Below are positions 38,001 through 46,701 of a DNA stretch of 64,000 nucleotides, piece after piece. The stretch is from Deltaproteobacteria bacterium (GTDB lineage: Bacteria > Myxococcota > Myxococcia > Myxococcales > Anaeromyxobacteraceae). The number at the start of each line of letters is the position of its first letter. The stretch's first letter is position 1. A program made the position numbers and the translations under genes. The DNA lies in NCBI GenBank assembly GCA_016214955.1, contig JACRMN010000012.1:609799-673798 (forward strand), given 5' to 3'. The notes beneath the pieces were generated by a model, which worked only from the letters and a program-made list of their open reading frames with translations, searched no databases and was not told the origin of the DNA.

Positions 38001-38081
38001 CCGGGGCGGGCCCCCCCGGAGGCGTCGTCGCCGGCGCCGTCGACGGCGGGCGGTCCCAAGAAGAACATCGGGTACGTGTGA
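35052..38081 (+). CDS. sgmX: Large TPR and Pro-rich protein, SgmX-like
   Basis: 1,009 residues without signal peptide or membrane segment. The N-terminal 295 residues are tandem TPRs (RGQWDRAIKSYERILAEDPK, then regular repeats); a Pro/Ala linker, another TPR at about 360-440, an acidic stretch, a long Pro-rich region (about 540-730) with a 27-residue direct repeat, and further TPRs from about 740 to 990. In M. xanthus, SgmX is a many-TPR protein that MglA-GTP recruits to the leading pole to stimulate pilus assembly; as I recall, its gene lies just after the pil-efp-acc region, as here. The name rests on architecture and synteny and is fairly but not fully secure. Confidence 0.75.
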   Translation: MAVDKNKVTAEATRYAQRGQWDRAIKSYERILAEDPKDVRALLKVGELHQKRGDEAAAAATFGRVAEAYSEQGFFLKAIAVYKQMMKLAPEDVRVNERLAALYQQLGIMSDAMAQLQLVAAAAEKQGDQTKLFDVLGRMAEIEPDNVGSAVKLGEIHARAGRTAEALDQFRRAADLLRKANRADEYLRVAERIAFLAPDDMGLTRELANIYLAKGDTKRALAKLQLCFKADPKDIDTLNLLAQAFRDLGQTTKTLSVYKELAHVYTEKGRGDEARATWRKVLELAPDDPDAAAGLAGPAVAPPPRAPPPPAGRGAVIAPPPPPAAPAARVAAAPPQAPTPAPARPSAAPGRALGPEAIPKLLTETDVYVKYGLHQKALDHLRKVFDIDADHLDAREKARDIRAMAGDATGAAEEAARALRICVERGLADRATAARARLREIAPAHPDLGGAGEPGPAPVEEELLIEPEVTPAEVPAQEVQEDFLVEATPVEGDELALTGAEVGVEEVVDDDEAALAAARTDDEQVVEDEVIVDDEGPVVDDEPLGPPPAAAAPMPFPAPPRLTPPPAPPSDRLTPTPGPPPLLPTPPPVASPPRLTPSPAHPRLTPQPVRPTPPPVTPPPRLTPSPAHPRLTPPPVRPTPPPGPHPVPGHPQPVARVHPIQVAVPAQPAEPFAMPPPAPMPVPVPAMPTAAPLPPPPGRSVLPAPPLPSVAPAAPPPGAQVPPAPPSPGPEAAEEELDLTDEIEEADFFMQQGLFAEAREALSNLASFYPGHSQVGAKLAELERREASARRPRTATPPPVAPPRQATPPPAPPPSGVFDIGKELADELALEQVPPAEEFQYTVEEVFSQFKKGVSQVVKAEDTDTHYDLGIAYKEMGLTDDALSEFETALKGAGPAKQVDCLSMIGLCRMVRGDAGGAADAFRRALRLEAVRPEAARALQYELAAAYQTQGDTESALWYLHKVVRAEPGFRDAAARLATLGGGPGRAPPEASSPAPSTAGGPKKNIGYV
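36823..36984 (+). repeat. 81-base direct repeat in the SgmX-like gene
   Basis: Two nearly identical 81-base copies (36823-36903, 36904-36984) encode PPRLTPSPAHPRLTPQPVRP-type 27-residue units. Only a few bases differ, pointing to a recent duplication in the Pro-rich linker. Confidence 0.85.
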
Positions 38082-38094
38082 GCCTGGGCCGACC

Positions 38095-39000
38095 GTGAAC
38101 TACCTCGAATTCTACGAGCTGGCCCAGGAGCCCTTCTCCAACGCCCCGGTCTCGCGCTTCTACTACGGCTCGGCGCAGCACGCGCAGGCGCTGATGCGGC
38201 TCATGCACTGCGTCTCGGGCATGAAGGGCCTGGCGGTGCTGGTGGGCGACATCGGCGCCGGCAAGACCACGCTGGCGCGCCGGCTGCTCGACAGCCTCCC
38301 CGAGGCCGAGTACGAGGCGGCGCTGCTGGTCATCATCCACTCCGGCATCGACGCCGGCTGGCTCCTGCGGCGCATCGCGCTGCAGCTGGGCGTGGAGAGC
38401 CCGGCCGAGGAGAAGCTGGCGCTGCTCTCCCAGCTCTACCAGCGGCTGGTCCGCATCCACGAGCAGGGCAAGAAGGCCGTGGTCCTCATCGACGAGGCCC
38501 AGATGCTGGCCACGCGGGAGATCATGGAGGAGTTCCGCGGGCTGCTGAACCTCGAGGTGCCGGAGCGAAAGCTCCTGTCCTTCGTCTTCTTCGGCCTCCC
38601 GGAGCTGGAGGACAACCTCAGGCTGGATCCACCGCTGGCGCAGCGGGTGGCCCTGCGCTACCGGCTCGAGCCCTTCAGCGAGGACGCCACCGAGGCCTAC
38701 GTCCGCCACCGCCTGCGCCTGGCGGGCGGCCCGCGCGTGCCCTTCACCGCCGCCGCCATCTCCGCCATCCACCGCTTCGCCCGCGGCACGCCGCGGCTCA
38801 TCAACACCATCTGCGACAACGCCCTCTTCGAGGGGTTCCTGGCCCGCGCCCGAGACGTCGACGGCCCGCTGGTGGAGCGCATCGCCCGCGACCTGGGGCT
38901 GGAGCCCGTGAAGCCCCCGGGGCCGCCGCTGGCCGGGCGTGACGGCGCGCCGGTGGACCTCGACGAGATCGACGCCTACCTGGACGCCCTCGCCAAGTAG
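38095..39000 (+). CDS. ExeA/GspA-like AAA ATPase
   Basis: 301 residues from GTG 38095 (VNYLEFYELAQEPFSNAP), 13 bases after the TPR gene. YYGSAQHAQALMRL, Walker A VGDIGAGKTTLARRLL, Walker B KAVVLIDEAQML, and FARGTPRLINTICDNALFEG are the blocks of the ExeA family. ExeA helps assemble secretins by working on peptidoglycan through a C-terminal PG-binding domain; that domain is missing here, and the protein ends with an acidic DLDEIDAYLDALAK. A role with PilQ or the neighbouring TPR protein is inferred. Confidence 0.82.
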   Translation: MNYLEFYELAQEPFSNAPVSRFYYGSAQHAQALMRLMHCVSGMKGLAVLVGDIGAGKTTLARRLLDSLPEAEYEAALLVIIHSGIDAGWLLRRIALQLGVESPAEEKLALLSQLYQRLVRIHEQGKKAVVLIDEAQMLATREIMEEFRGLLNLEVPERKLLSFVFFGLPELEDNLRLDPPLAQRVALRYRLEPFSEDATEAYVRHRLRLAGGPRVPFTAAAISAIHRFARGTPRLINTICDNALFEGFLARARDVDGPLVERIARDLGLEPVKPPGPPLAGRDGAPVDLDEIDAYLDALAK

Positions 39001-39044
39001 CCCGCCCCGCGGGGTGGCCCTCCGGAGCCCGGGAGAATCGACAC

Positions 39045-42000
39045 GTGAAGCGCCGGGTGGCCCTCCTCTTCATCGGTGCCGTGCTGCTGCTGGCGGTGGC
39101 CTCGCTGCTGCTGGCGCGCACCGCCTGGGTGGGCGACGCGCTCTGCCGCGAGCTGGCGTCGCGGGTCCGGTCCGCCACCGGGCAGCCCTTCGAGATCGAG
39201 GCCTGCCGGGTGGAGCCGCTCCAGCTGGCGGTGATGGCCCGCGGGCTGCGCGTCGGACCCGCCGAGGCGCCCATCTTCCAGGCCGAGGAGGTGCGGCTGC
39301 GGCTGGCCCCGCTCCAGGCGCTGGAGGGGGCGCTGGAGGTGGCGGAGCTGTCGGTGGAGCGGCCCCGCGTGTCGGCGCGGATCCCGCCGCGGGAAGGGCC
39401 GGCGCCTGCCTGCCCGCCGCCGCTGCTGGCGCGGATCCGGGTGGAGGCGCTGCGGGTCAGCGAGGGGTCGCTCGACCTGACGCTGCCCGGGGGCGAGGCC
39501 ATCCGCGTCCGGCGCTTCGACGTTGCCACCACCCGCCCCGGCGGCATGCGCGGGCTCAAGGCCCTGACCTCGCGGGCCCGCAACACCTCGCTCGTCCTCG
39601 AGGCCGAGGGGGCCGAGGTGGAGGTGGGCGGGCGCCGCCAGGCCGTGGACGCGGCGCACGTGGACGCCACCGTGGCGCTCGACCTCTCCTCGCTGGAGGT
39701 GGCCGAGGCCTGGGCCCAGAGCGGCACGGCGCGGGTGGAGGTGAAGGGGAGCGTCGAGCGGCTCTGCGACCCCACCCTGGCGCTGCAGGTGGTGCTGAGC
39801 GCGCCCATCCCGCTCCTCGTCCAGGCGGCCGGCCGCGATCCCGCCGGGACCGCCGGCCTCCTCGCCGCCGAGGTGCGGGTGAGCGGCCGGCCCGCCGCGC
39901 CGGTGCTCGAGGGCCAGGTGAAGCTCTCCGGCTCGCGGCTGGGCGGCTATGCCCCCGGGGACGTCAGCGCCCGGTTCCGGCTGGCGGGCACGGAGCTGGA
40001 GCTCCCGCGGGTGGAGGTGGCCGCCGCCGGCGGCAACGTGGTGGCCCGGGGCAAGGTGAAGCTCGCGCCGGTGCCCAGCCTGGAGGCGGAGGCCCGGCTC
40101 GAGGGCACCGAGCTGGGCGACGCGCTGGCGCGCTTCGGTCTCGGGGGCGCCTGGGTGTCGACGCGCGTGAAGGGGGAGGTGCGGGCCAGCGGCACGCTCT
40201 CGCCCCTGGCGCTCAAGGGCACGGCCGCCCTGGACCTGGCCGACTTCCGGGTGCTCGACGGGCACGCCTGGGACCAGCCGCGGCCCGGCGAGCGGACGGT
40301 GCTCTCCTTCCGCCGCGGCGCGCTGGAGTCCCGCGTCGTCGTCGGTCCGGAGGTCATCCGGCTGGAGGACGCCCGCATCCGCGTGGGCGGCGAGGTGCTC
40401 ACGGCGCAGGCCGACCTCCACCTCGCCAACGCCCAGGGCTTCGCGGTCGAGCTCGCCGGCGGCATCGACCTCTCGGAGCTGGGCCACGTGGCCTCGGTGC
40501 CCATCGCCGGGCGCGCCAGCGTGGGCGGCCGGCTGCGGGCCGCTCCCTACGGCAACCCGCGTGTCGAGGCCGCGGTCCGGGTCCGCGACTTCCACTTCCT
40601 CGACCTCGACCTGGGCGAGATCGCCGCCAGCGTGCTCTACGGCGGCGGCAGCAGCTACCTGCTGGTGGCCTCGGACATCGATGGCCGCAAGGGCGAGACC
40701 CGCTACAGCGGCGGGATCGGCGTGGACCTGGGCCGGTCGCCGCCGCGCCTCACCGGCGGCAGCTTCCACGCCAGCGGGCGGCTGCGCGACCTCTTCGAGG
40801 CCGCCATGCCCTGGTTGCCCACTGCCCAGGTGGCCCGCGACGCCATCGATGCCGCGGTGCAGGCCGACGCCACGCTCTCCGGCCCCAGCGACGCCGTGGA
40901 CGCCCGCTTCACCGTCCGGCTCGGGCCGGGGACGCTCCTCGGCCGATCCTTCGACTCCGGCCAGGCCAGCGGCCGCATCGAGGCCAGCAAGCGGGCGGCC
41001 TTCGACCAGGTCGAGCTGCTCCGCGGCAGCGGCGTGGCCCGCTGCAGCGGCTGGGTGGGGCTGGCGGCCCCCTTCCCCTGGGAGCTGGAGGGCTCGGCGG
41101 CGGGGATGGCGCTCGCCGACCTGGGGCTGCCGGGCGCCCGCTGGGAGGGCACGGCCACCGGGCAGGTGCAGGTGGCCGGCTCCTACGAGCGTCCGCGGCT
41201 GCGCTTCGCCGGCACCGGCGACGGCGTCCAGGCGCTGGGCGTCCCGGTGGGCTCGGTGCAGGTCGGCGGGACGCTGCAGGAGGAGGCGCTGGCGGTGACC
41301 GGCTCGGCCGAGGGGGTGCGCTTCACCGCCGAGGCCCGGACCTCCGGCGCCATGCCGTTCCGCGCCCGCGCCGAGCTGGACGTGGACGACGTCACCCGCT
41401 TCCTGCCCGGTGGGCCGCCCGCCGGTCTGCGGGCCCGCGTCCGCGGCGAGGCGCGCGCCGAGGGCTCGCTCCGCGACCTGGGCGGCGCCCGGTCGTGGCT
41501 CGACCTCGGCGAGCTGCAGGGCGGCTACGGCGACTTCCGGGTCCAGAACCAGGGGCCGGTGCAGATCGTGACCAGCGGCGGCCGCGTCGAGGTGAGCACC
41601 CTCACGCTGGTGGGGGTGAACACCGAGCTGACGGTGAGCGGCGCCCGGGAGGTCGACGGCAAGCTCTCGCTCGGGGCCGACGGCACGCTCGACCTGCGGC
41701 TGCTGGGCGGGCTCCTGCCCGGCATCGTGCGACCCCACGGTCGGCTGCAGGTGGAGGGGCACGTCTCCGGCACCGTCGCCGAGCCGCTGCTGGTGGGCAC
41801 CGGGCGGCTCCGCGACGCCGGCTTCCAGATCCGCGAGCTGCCGGTGACCTTCTCGGCGATGAACGGCGACCTGGCCTTCTCGCAGAACCGGGTCTTCTTC
41901 GACCACCTGCCGGCGCTGGTCAACGGCGGGCGGGCCGAGCTCTCGGGCGAGGCCGAGCTGGTGCGCTTCGTGCCCTCCAAGGTGCGGGCCAGCGCACGGC

Positions 42001-43010
42001 TCGACGAGGTGAACCTGCGCGTCCCGGCCCAGCTCTCGCCCACCGTGAGCGGCCAGCTGTCGGTGACCGGCTCCTGGGACTCGATGCTGCTCTCGGGGCG
42101 CCTCGACGTGCTGCGGGCCCAGTACACCGAGCGGGTGGACCTGGAGAAGAGCCTCCTGGAGTTCCGGCGCCGGACCGCGGCGCCGCGGAGCTTCGACCGC
42201 AAGGGCGAGTGGCTGCGCTTCGACGTCGCCCTGGTGCTGGGCGGCGACATCCGCATCGAGAACGACCTGGTCCGCGGCGGGGTGCGCGGCGAGCTCACCC
42301 TGACGGGAACCCTGGGCTCGCCGGGCCTGGTGGGATCGGTGGCGATGACGCCGGGCTCGCTGGCCACCTTCCGCGGCCACGACTTCGTCCTCACCCACGC
42401 GGTGGCCGACCTCACCGAGCGCCGCCGCATCCGCGCCAAGCTCGACGTCCACGGCGAGGCCCAGGTTCGCGACTACCAGATCCTGATGCACACCTTCGGG
42501 ACCATCGAGGACCCGCAGGTGCAGCTCTCCAGCATGCCCGCGCTCACCCAGGAGGACATCATCACCCTCCTCTCGGTGGGGGTGACGAGCCGCGACACCG
42601 CCATCACCAGCGGCGTGGGCGGCGCGGCCACCGCGGCGGCGGCCCAGGCCCTCTTCAGCGCCGCCGGGCTCGACGAGCAGGTGAAGCGCTTCCTGCCCCG
42701 CGGCGGCGCGGTGCGCGACTTCTCGCTGCGCATCACCAGCGCCTACTCCGAGAGCTCGTCGCGGGTGGTGCCCAAGGCCGAGTTCGAGACCAAGGTGCTG
42801 GAGTGGCTCCGGCTGCGCTACCAGGCGCCCATCGCCGAGGCCAACCAGGGCCGGGGCCAGCAGGCCCAGCTCGAGGTCCGGCTGGGCCAGGGCACCGGCA
42901 AGAAGCTCGCCTGGGGCATGTCGCTCCAGTTCCAGTGGGACAACGACAGCTCGGTGGTCTCCGACGACCTGGGCGGCGACCTGCGGCTGCGGCTGGAGTG
43001 GAACGATTGA
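39045..43010 (+). CDS. tamB: TamB-family translocation and assembly protein
   Basis: 1,321 residues from GTG 39045 after GGGAGA. One N-terminal anchor helix (VALLFIGAVLLLAVASLLLA), an AsmA-like start (IEACRVEPLQLAVMARGLRV), then over 1,000 residues of regular beta-strand, the lipid-carrying groove of TamB/DUF490 proteins, and the conserved C-terminal domain (LTQEDIITLLSVGVTSRD, ending LRLRLEWND). It spans the periplasm and works with an outer-membrane TamA/BamA partner, whose TTG start overlaps this stop by four bases. Roles include outer-membrane protein assembly and phospholipid transport. Confidence 0.92.
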   Translation: MKRRVALLFIGAVLLLAVASLLLARTAWVGDALCRELASRVRSATGQPFEIEACRVEPLQLAVMARGLRVGPAEAPIFQAEEVRLRLAPLQALEGALEVAELSVERPRVSARIPPREGPAPACPPPLLARIRVEALRVSEGSLDLTLPGGEAIRVRRFDVATTRPGGMRGLKALTSRARNTSLVLEAEGAEVEVGGRRQAVDAAHVDATVALDLSSLEVAEAWAQSGTARVEVKGSVERLCDPTLALQVVLSAPIPLLVQAAGRDPAGTAGLLAAEVRVSGRPAAPVLEGQVKLSGSRLGGYAPGDVSARFRLAGTELELPRVEVAAAGGNVVARGKVKLAPVPSLEAEARLEGTELGDALARFGLGGAWVSTRVKGEVRASGTLSPLALKGTAALDLADFRVLDGHAWDQPRPGERTVLSFRRGALESRVVVGPEVIRLEDARIRVGGEVLTAQADLHLANAQGFAVELAGGIDLSELGHVASVPIAGRASVGGRLRAAPYGNPRVEAAVRVRDFHFLDLDLGEIAASVLYGGGSSYLLVASDIDGRKGETRYSGGIGVDLGRSPPRLTGGSFHASGRLRDLFEAAMPWLPTAQVARDAIDAAVQADATLSGPSDAVDARFTVRLGPGTLLGRSFDSGQASGRIEASKRAAFDQVELLRGSGVARCSGWVGLAAPFPWELEGSAAGMALADLGLPGARWEGTATGQVQVAGSYERPRLRFAGTGDGVQALGVPVGSVQVGGTLQEEALAVTGSAEGVRFTAEARTSGAMPFRARAELDVDDVTRFLPGGPPAGLRARVRGEARAEGSLRDLGGARSWLDLGELQGGYGDFRVQNQGPVQIVTSGGRVEVSTLTLVGVNTELTVSGAREVDGKLSLGADGTLDLRLLGGLLPGIVRPHGRLQVEGHVSGTVAEPLLVGTGRLRDAGFQIRELPVTFSAMNGDLAFSQNRVFFDHLPALVNGGRAELSGEAELVRFVPSKVRASARLDEVNLRVPAQLSPTVSGQLSVTGSWDSMLLSGRLDVLRAQYTERVDLEKSLLEFRRRTAAPRSFDRKGEWLRFDVALVLGGDIRIENDLVRGGVRGELTLTGTLGSPGLVGSVAMTPGSLATFRGHDFVLTHAVADLTERRRIRAKLDVHGEAQVRDYQILMHTFGTIEDPQVQLSSMPALTQEDIITLLSVGVTSRDTAITSGVGGAATAAAAQALFSAAGLDEQVKRFLPRGGAVRDFSLRITSAYSESSSRVVPKAEFETKVLEWLRLRYQAPIAEANQGRGQQAQLEVRLGQGTGKKLAWGMSLQFQWDNDSSVVSDDLGGDLRLRLEWND

Positions 43011-46000
43011 GCGCGCTCCTCGCCGCTGCCCTGCTGCTGGCCGCACCGGCGCCGGCGCCGGAGGCGGCGCCCATCGTGGCCGGGGTGCTGCTCAAGCTCC
43101 CGCCCGGCGAGGACGCCGCGGTGCTGGAGGGGCTGGTGGCGGCCCGCGCCGGCCAGCCGCTCTCCAGCCGGGCGCTGCGCCGCACGGTGACGCTGCTCTA
43201 CCAGCTGGGCCGCTTCTCCGACGTGGTGGTGCGCGCCCTGCCGGCCGAGCCCGGCCAGGTGGTGCTGGTGGTGGAGTGCCTCAAGAAGCGGCTGGTGCGC
43301 GGCCTCGAGCTCCAGCGGCCCGCCGGCCCCGAGGTGCTGGACGCCTCGCAGCTCCGCGTGCTGCTCGGCCTCGCTCCCGGCGACGAGTTCTGGCAGGGCC
43401 GGCTCGACCAGGGGCTGGCGCGCCTCCGGGCCGCCCTCGAGCGGCGCGGCTACCGGCAGGCCCGGCTCCAGGGTCGGTCGACGGGCGAGGACCAGGTGGA
43501 CGTGGTGGTGCAGGTGGACGAGGGGCCGCCCACGCGGGTGTCTGAGGTGGAGCTCACGCCCGGCGCCGGGCCGGACCCCGAGGCGCTGCGCCGGGGGATG
43601 GCGACGGCGCCCGGCGCCGTGCTGGACCTCGACGCCCTGGAGGCCGACGTCCGGGCCCTGCGGCTGCGGCTGCGGCGCGAGGGCTGGCTGCGCTCCCGCG
43701 TCTCCGACGCCACCGTGGACGTCCGGGGGGAGGAGGCCCGGGTCCGGATCGAGATCGAGCCGGGGCCGCGGGTCTCCTTCCGCTTCGCCGGCAACGACAG
43801 CCTGGGCGAGGCCGAGCTCCGGGGACAGCTCGGCATCGACCCCGAGCAGCCCCTCGACGAGGCCTCGCTGGAGGCCGCCGCCGCCCGCATCCGCAACCAC
43901 TACCAGGAGCGGGGCTGGGCCACGGCGCGCGTGGATCTGCGCTCCATCCGCGCCGCCGAGCTGGAGGTTGCCCTGTTCGAGGTGGACGAGGGTCGCCGCT
44001 ACGCCGTCGCCGCCATCCGCTTCCCCGGCGCCCAGGCGCGCGGCACGGCCTGGCTCCACGACCGGCTGCGCGAGGCCTTCGACGAGCAGGATCCGGCCCA
44101 GGTGGCCGGCGGCGAGGCGGAGCGGCTGGCCCGGGCCGCCGGCTCCACCTCGCGGGTCCACTCCCTGGCCAGCGGCGAGGCGGGCCGGGTGTGGCATGAG
44201 CCCACCTTCCGCCAGGCGGCGGAGCGGCTCGTCGAGGCCTACCGCGCCGACGGCCACCTCGACGCCGCCCACGAGGGGACGCGGGTGACGCTGGACGCGG
44301 CCCGGGGCACCGCCGAGGTGGAGCTGATGCTGCGCGAGGGGGTGCAGACCCGCATCGACTCGGTGGCCTTCGAGGGCAACGCCGAGGTGCCGCTGCCCCG
44401 CCTGCTGGAGGCCGTGAAGCTCAAGCCCGGCGATCCGCTCTCCTTCGGCGCGGTGGAGCACACCCGGGCGGCGCTCCTCGCCACCTACGCGGCACGCGGC
44501 TTCCTCTACGCCCGCATCCAGGACACCGAGGAGTTCAGCGCCGACAGGCGGGCGGCGGCCCTCCGCTTCCACATCGAGGAGGGGCCGCGGGTCCAGGTGG
44601 CCAGCGTCGCGGTCACCGGCAACCACCGCACCCGCGACGGCGTGGTCCGCTCCACGGTGGAGCTTCGGCCCGGCGACGTCTTCGACCCCGGCGCCGTCGC
44701 CCGCAGCCAGACGGCCCTCCTGCGCCTGGGCGTCTTCCGCTCGGTGGGGCTGCGCCTCAACGACCCCGAGGTCCCCGAGTCGCAGAAGGACCTGACGGTG
44801 GAGCTGGTGGAGCGGCCCTGGCGCACGCTGGCGCCGGGCGTGGGCTTCTCCCTCGCCAACGGCCCCCGGGCCTTCGTCGAGTACAGCCAGCCCAACCTGC
44901 TGGGCCAGGCCCTGGAGCTCGCCGGCCGGGCCAAGGTGAACTACCCCATCAACGTCTTCAAGCTGCGCCCCGAGCTGGACCAGCAGAAGCCGGCCGAGCG
45001 CGTCGAGGGGTATGCCAACGTCGGCCTCCACTACCCGCGCCTCTTCTTCCTGCCGGTGCCGGTGGCGGCCCACCTCGACGCCATCGCCGAGCAGGCGCAC
45101 CGCAAGGCCTACGACCTGACGCGGGTCTCGACCATCCTGGGCTTCGACGCGGCGGTGCTGTCGCGCGCCACCCTCTCCATCCAGTACGAGTTCGAGGTCG
45201 ACGACATCCGCAAGAAGGCGCTGGACCTGGCCTCTGCCACCAGCGCCGACCTGCAGGCGCGGCGCCTCCCCGAGGGCATCACCACCCTCTTCTCGGTGCG
45301 CCCCTCGCTGGCCCTCGACTACCGGGACAACTCGCTCCACCCGCGCTCCGGCTGGCAGGCCTCCTTCTCGGCCGACTGGTCCCACTCGCTGGCGCTGCGC
45401 CCGGCCAGCGGCACCCGCCCGTACCTGCTCTTCGGGCTCATCCCGGGAAGCGACGTGGCCACCAACATGCTCAAGGTGCAGGCCTCGGCCACCGGCTACC
45501 TGCCGGTGGGCCGCTCGGTGGTGCTGGCCCTCAGCCTGCGCGGGGGCCGGGTCTACTCCCTGGACTCCACCTCGCAGACCATCGGCCCCAAGCGCTTCTT
45601 CCTGGGCGGGGCCACCACCATGCGCGGCGCCGCCGACGACGAGGTCATCCCCGAGGACCTCCGGGCCGTGTACCTGGACCAGGTGCGCGCCTGCAACGGC
45701 TCGCTCTCCGGGCTGGGCTGCAGCGACGTGGGCCGCTCCGTCGTCTCGGGCAACCCGCCCATCAGCGACGGCGGCGAGGCCTTCGTGCTCGCCAAGGCCG
45801 AGCTGCGGGTGGTGCTCCGCGGCAGCGTCGAGGCGGGCTTCTTCCTCGACGCCGGCAACCTCTGGCTCTCGCCGGGCAACGCCAGCCTGGCCGGCCTGCG
45901 GCTCCACGCCGGCTTCGGCCTGCGCTTCGTGACCCCCATCGGGCCGGCCGCGCTCGACGTGGGCTTCAACACCGCGGCCGATCGCCGCCTGGCCGAGCGG

Positions 46001-46036
46001 GTCTACGCCCCGCACTTCAGCATCGGCCTCTTCTAG
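43007..46036 (+). CDS. tamA: Omp85-family outer membrane assembly protein (TamA/BamA-like)
   Basis: 1,009 residues from TTG 43007 (TTGA overlap with tamB), the only start that gives a signal peptide (LSALLAAALLLAAPAPAPEA). Several POTRA domains fill the first 600 residues (examples GDEFWQGRLDQGLARLRAAL and FDPGAVARSQTALLRLGVFR); the barrel follows with FFLGGATTMRGAADDE near residue 865, matching the Omp85 L6 loop signature, and ends in a C-terminal Phe. It is much longer than E. coli TamA and has more POTRA units than its three. Pairing with tamB favours TamA, but BamA is not excluded. Confidence 0.88.
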   Translation: MSALLAAALLLAAPAPAPEAAPIVAGVLLKLPPGEDAAVLEGLVAARAGQPLSSRALRRTVTLLYQLGRFSDVVVRALPAEPGQVVLVVECLKKRLVRGLELQRPAGPEVLDASQLRVLLGLAPGDEFWQGRLDQGLARLRAALERRGYRQARLQGRSTGEDQVDVVVQVDEGPPTRVSEVELTPGAGPDPEALRRGMATAPGAVLDLDALEADVRALRLRLRREGWLRSRVSDATVDVRGEEARVRIEIEPGPRVSFRFAGNDSLGEAELRGQLGIDPEQPLDEASLEAAAARIRNHYQERGWATARVDLRSIRAAELEVALFEVDEGRRYAVAAIRFPGAQARGTAWLHDRLREAFDEQDPAQVAGGEAERLARAAGSTSRVHSLASGEAGRVWHEPTFRQAAERLVEAYRADGHLDAAHEGTRVTLDAARGTAEVELMLREGVQTRIDSVAFEGNAEVPLPRLLEAVKLKPGDPLSFGAVEHTRAALLATYAARGFLYARIQDTEEFSADRRAAALRFHIEEGPRVQVASVAVTGNHRTRDGVVRSTVELRPGDVFDPGAVARSQTALLRLGVFRSVGLRLNDPEVPESQKDLTVELVERPWRTLAPGVGFSLANGPRAFVEYSQPNLLGQALELAGRAKVNYPINVFKLRPELDQQKPAERVEGYANVGLHYPRLFFLPVPVAAHLDAIAEQAHRKAYDLTRVSTILGFDAAVLSRATLSIQYEFEVDDIRKKALDLASATSADLQARRLPEGITTLFSVRPSLALDYRDNSLHPRSGWQASFSADWSHSLALRPASGTRPYLLFGLIPGSDVATNMLKVQASATGYLPVGRSVVLALSLRGGRVYSLDSTSQTIGPKRFFLGGATTMRGAADDEVIPEDLRAVYLDQVRACNGSLSGLGCSDVGRSVVSGNPPISDGGEAFVLAKAELRVVLRGSVEAGFFLDAGNLWLSPGNASLAGLRLHAGFGLRFVTPIGPAALDVGFNTAADRRLAERVYAPHFSIGLF

Positions 46037-46701
46037 CGGGCCGCCGGCGGCGGCAGCACCACCTCGTCGAAGCTCTCGAAGGGGCAAAAGGGGATGCCGC
46101 GCTCGGCGCACCAGCGCGAGAGGCCCCGGCGGGCGAAGACGGCGTCGGCGGCCTCGGCGGCGCAGCGGTCGGCCGTGCCGTCGCCGACCACCGCCACCCG
46201 GTGGCCTGCCGCCTGGAGCTGGCGCACCACCTTGCCCTTGCAGAAGCCGCAGCGGCCGCAGTCGAGCTCGCCGCCGCCGTGGAAGCGGACGTCGAGGCCC
46301 GCCGACGAGCAGCGGGCGGCGTTGGCGCGCACCGTGAGGCCGTCGCGCAGCGGCGGCGGGAGGCGCGCCAGCACCGGCTCGATGTAGACGTCGAGCCCGG
46401 CCGAGCAGATGACCACCGGCCAGCCGGCCTCCCGGCAGCCCAGCAGGAAGCGCTCGAACCCGTGCCGCAGCACCGCCCGCTCCCGGGCGAAGGCCGCGAT
46501 CTCCTCGCGGGTGGCGGTGATGGGCCGGAAGATGCGGCGCAGCAGCTCAGAGAAGACGAAGGCACCCTCGCGGTAGCGGTCCTCCTCGGCCAGGTAGTGG
46601 GCCTCCCCGGCGAAGTGGACGGCCACCTGGTCGCCGACGTCCTCGGTGGTGGCGGTGCCGTCGAAGTCGCAGACCACCGCCCAGCGGCCCGGCCCGGTCA
46701 T
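46033..46701 (-). CDS. HAD-superfamily phosphatase (MtnX/SerB-like)
   Basis: 222 residues. VVCDFDGTATTED holds nucleophile Asp12 and acid/base Asp14; ICSAGLD is motif II; GHRVAVVGDGTADRCAAEAA is motif IV. Two CxxC pairs in GELDCGRCGFCKGKVV are like those of the 2,3-diketo-5-methylthiopentyl-1-phosphate phosphatase (MtnX) subgroup and may bind metal. No methionine-salvage gene is nearby, so the substrate is open. Its ATG overlaps the Ppx/GppA stop by four bases, and its stop overlaps the convergent tamA stop. Confidence 0.8.
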   Translation of the reverse strand: MTGPGRWAVVCDFDGTATTEDVGDQVAVHFAGEAHYLAEEDRYREGAFVFSELLRRIFRPITATREEIAAFARERAVLRHGFERFLLGCREAGWPVVICSAGLDVYIEPVLARLPPPLRDGLTVRANAARCSSAGLDVRFHGGGELDCGRCGFCKGKVVRQLQAAGHRVAVVGDGTADRCAAEAADAVFARRGLSRWCAERGIPFCPFESFDEVVLPPPAAR

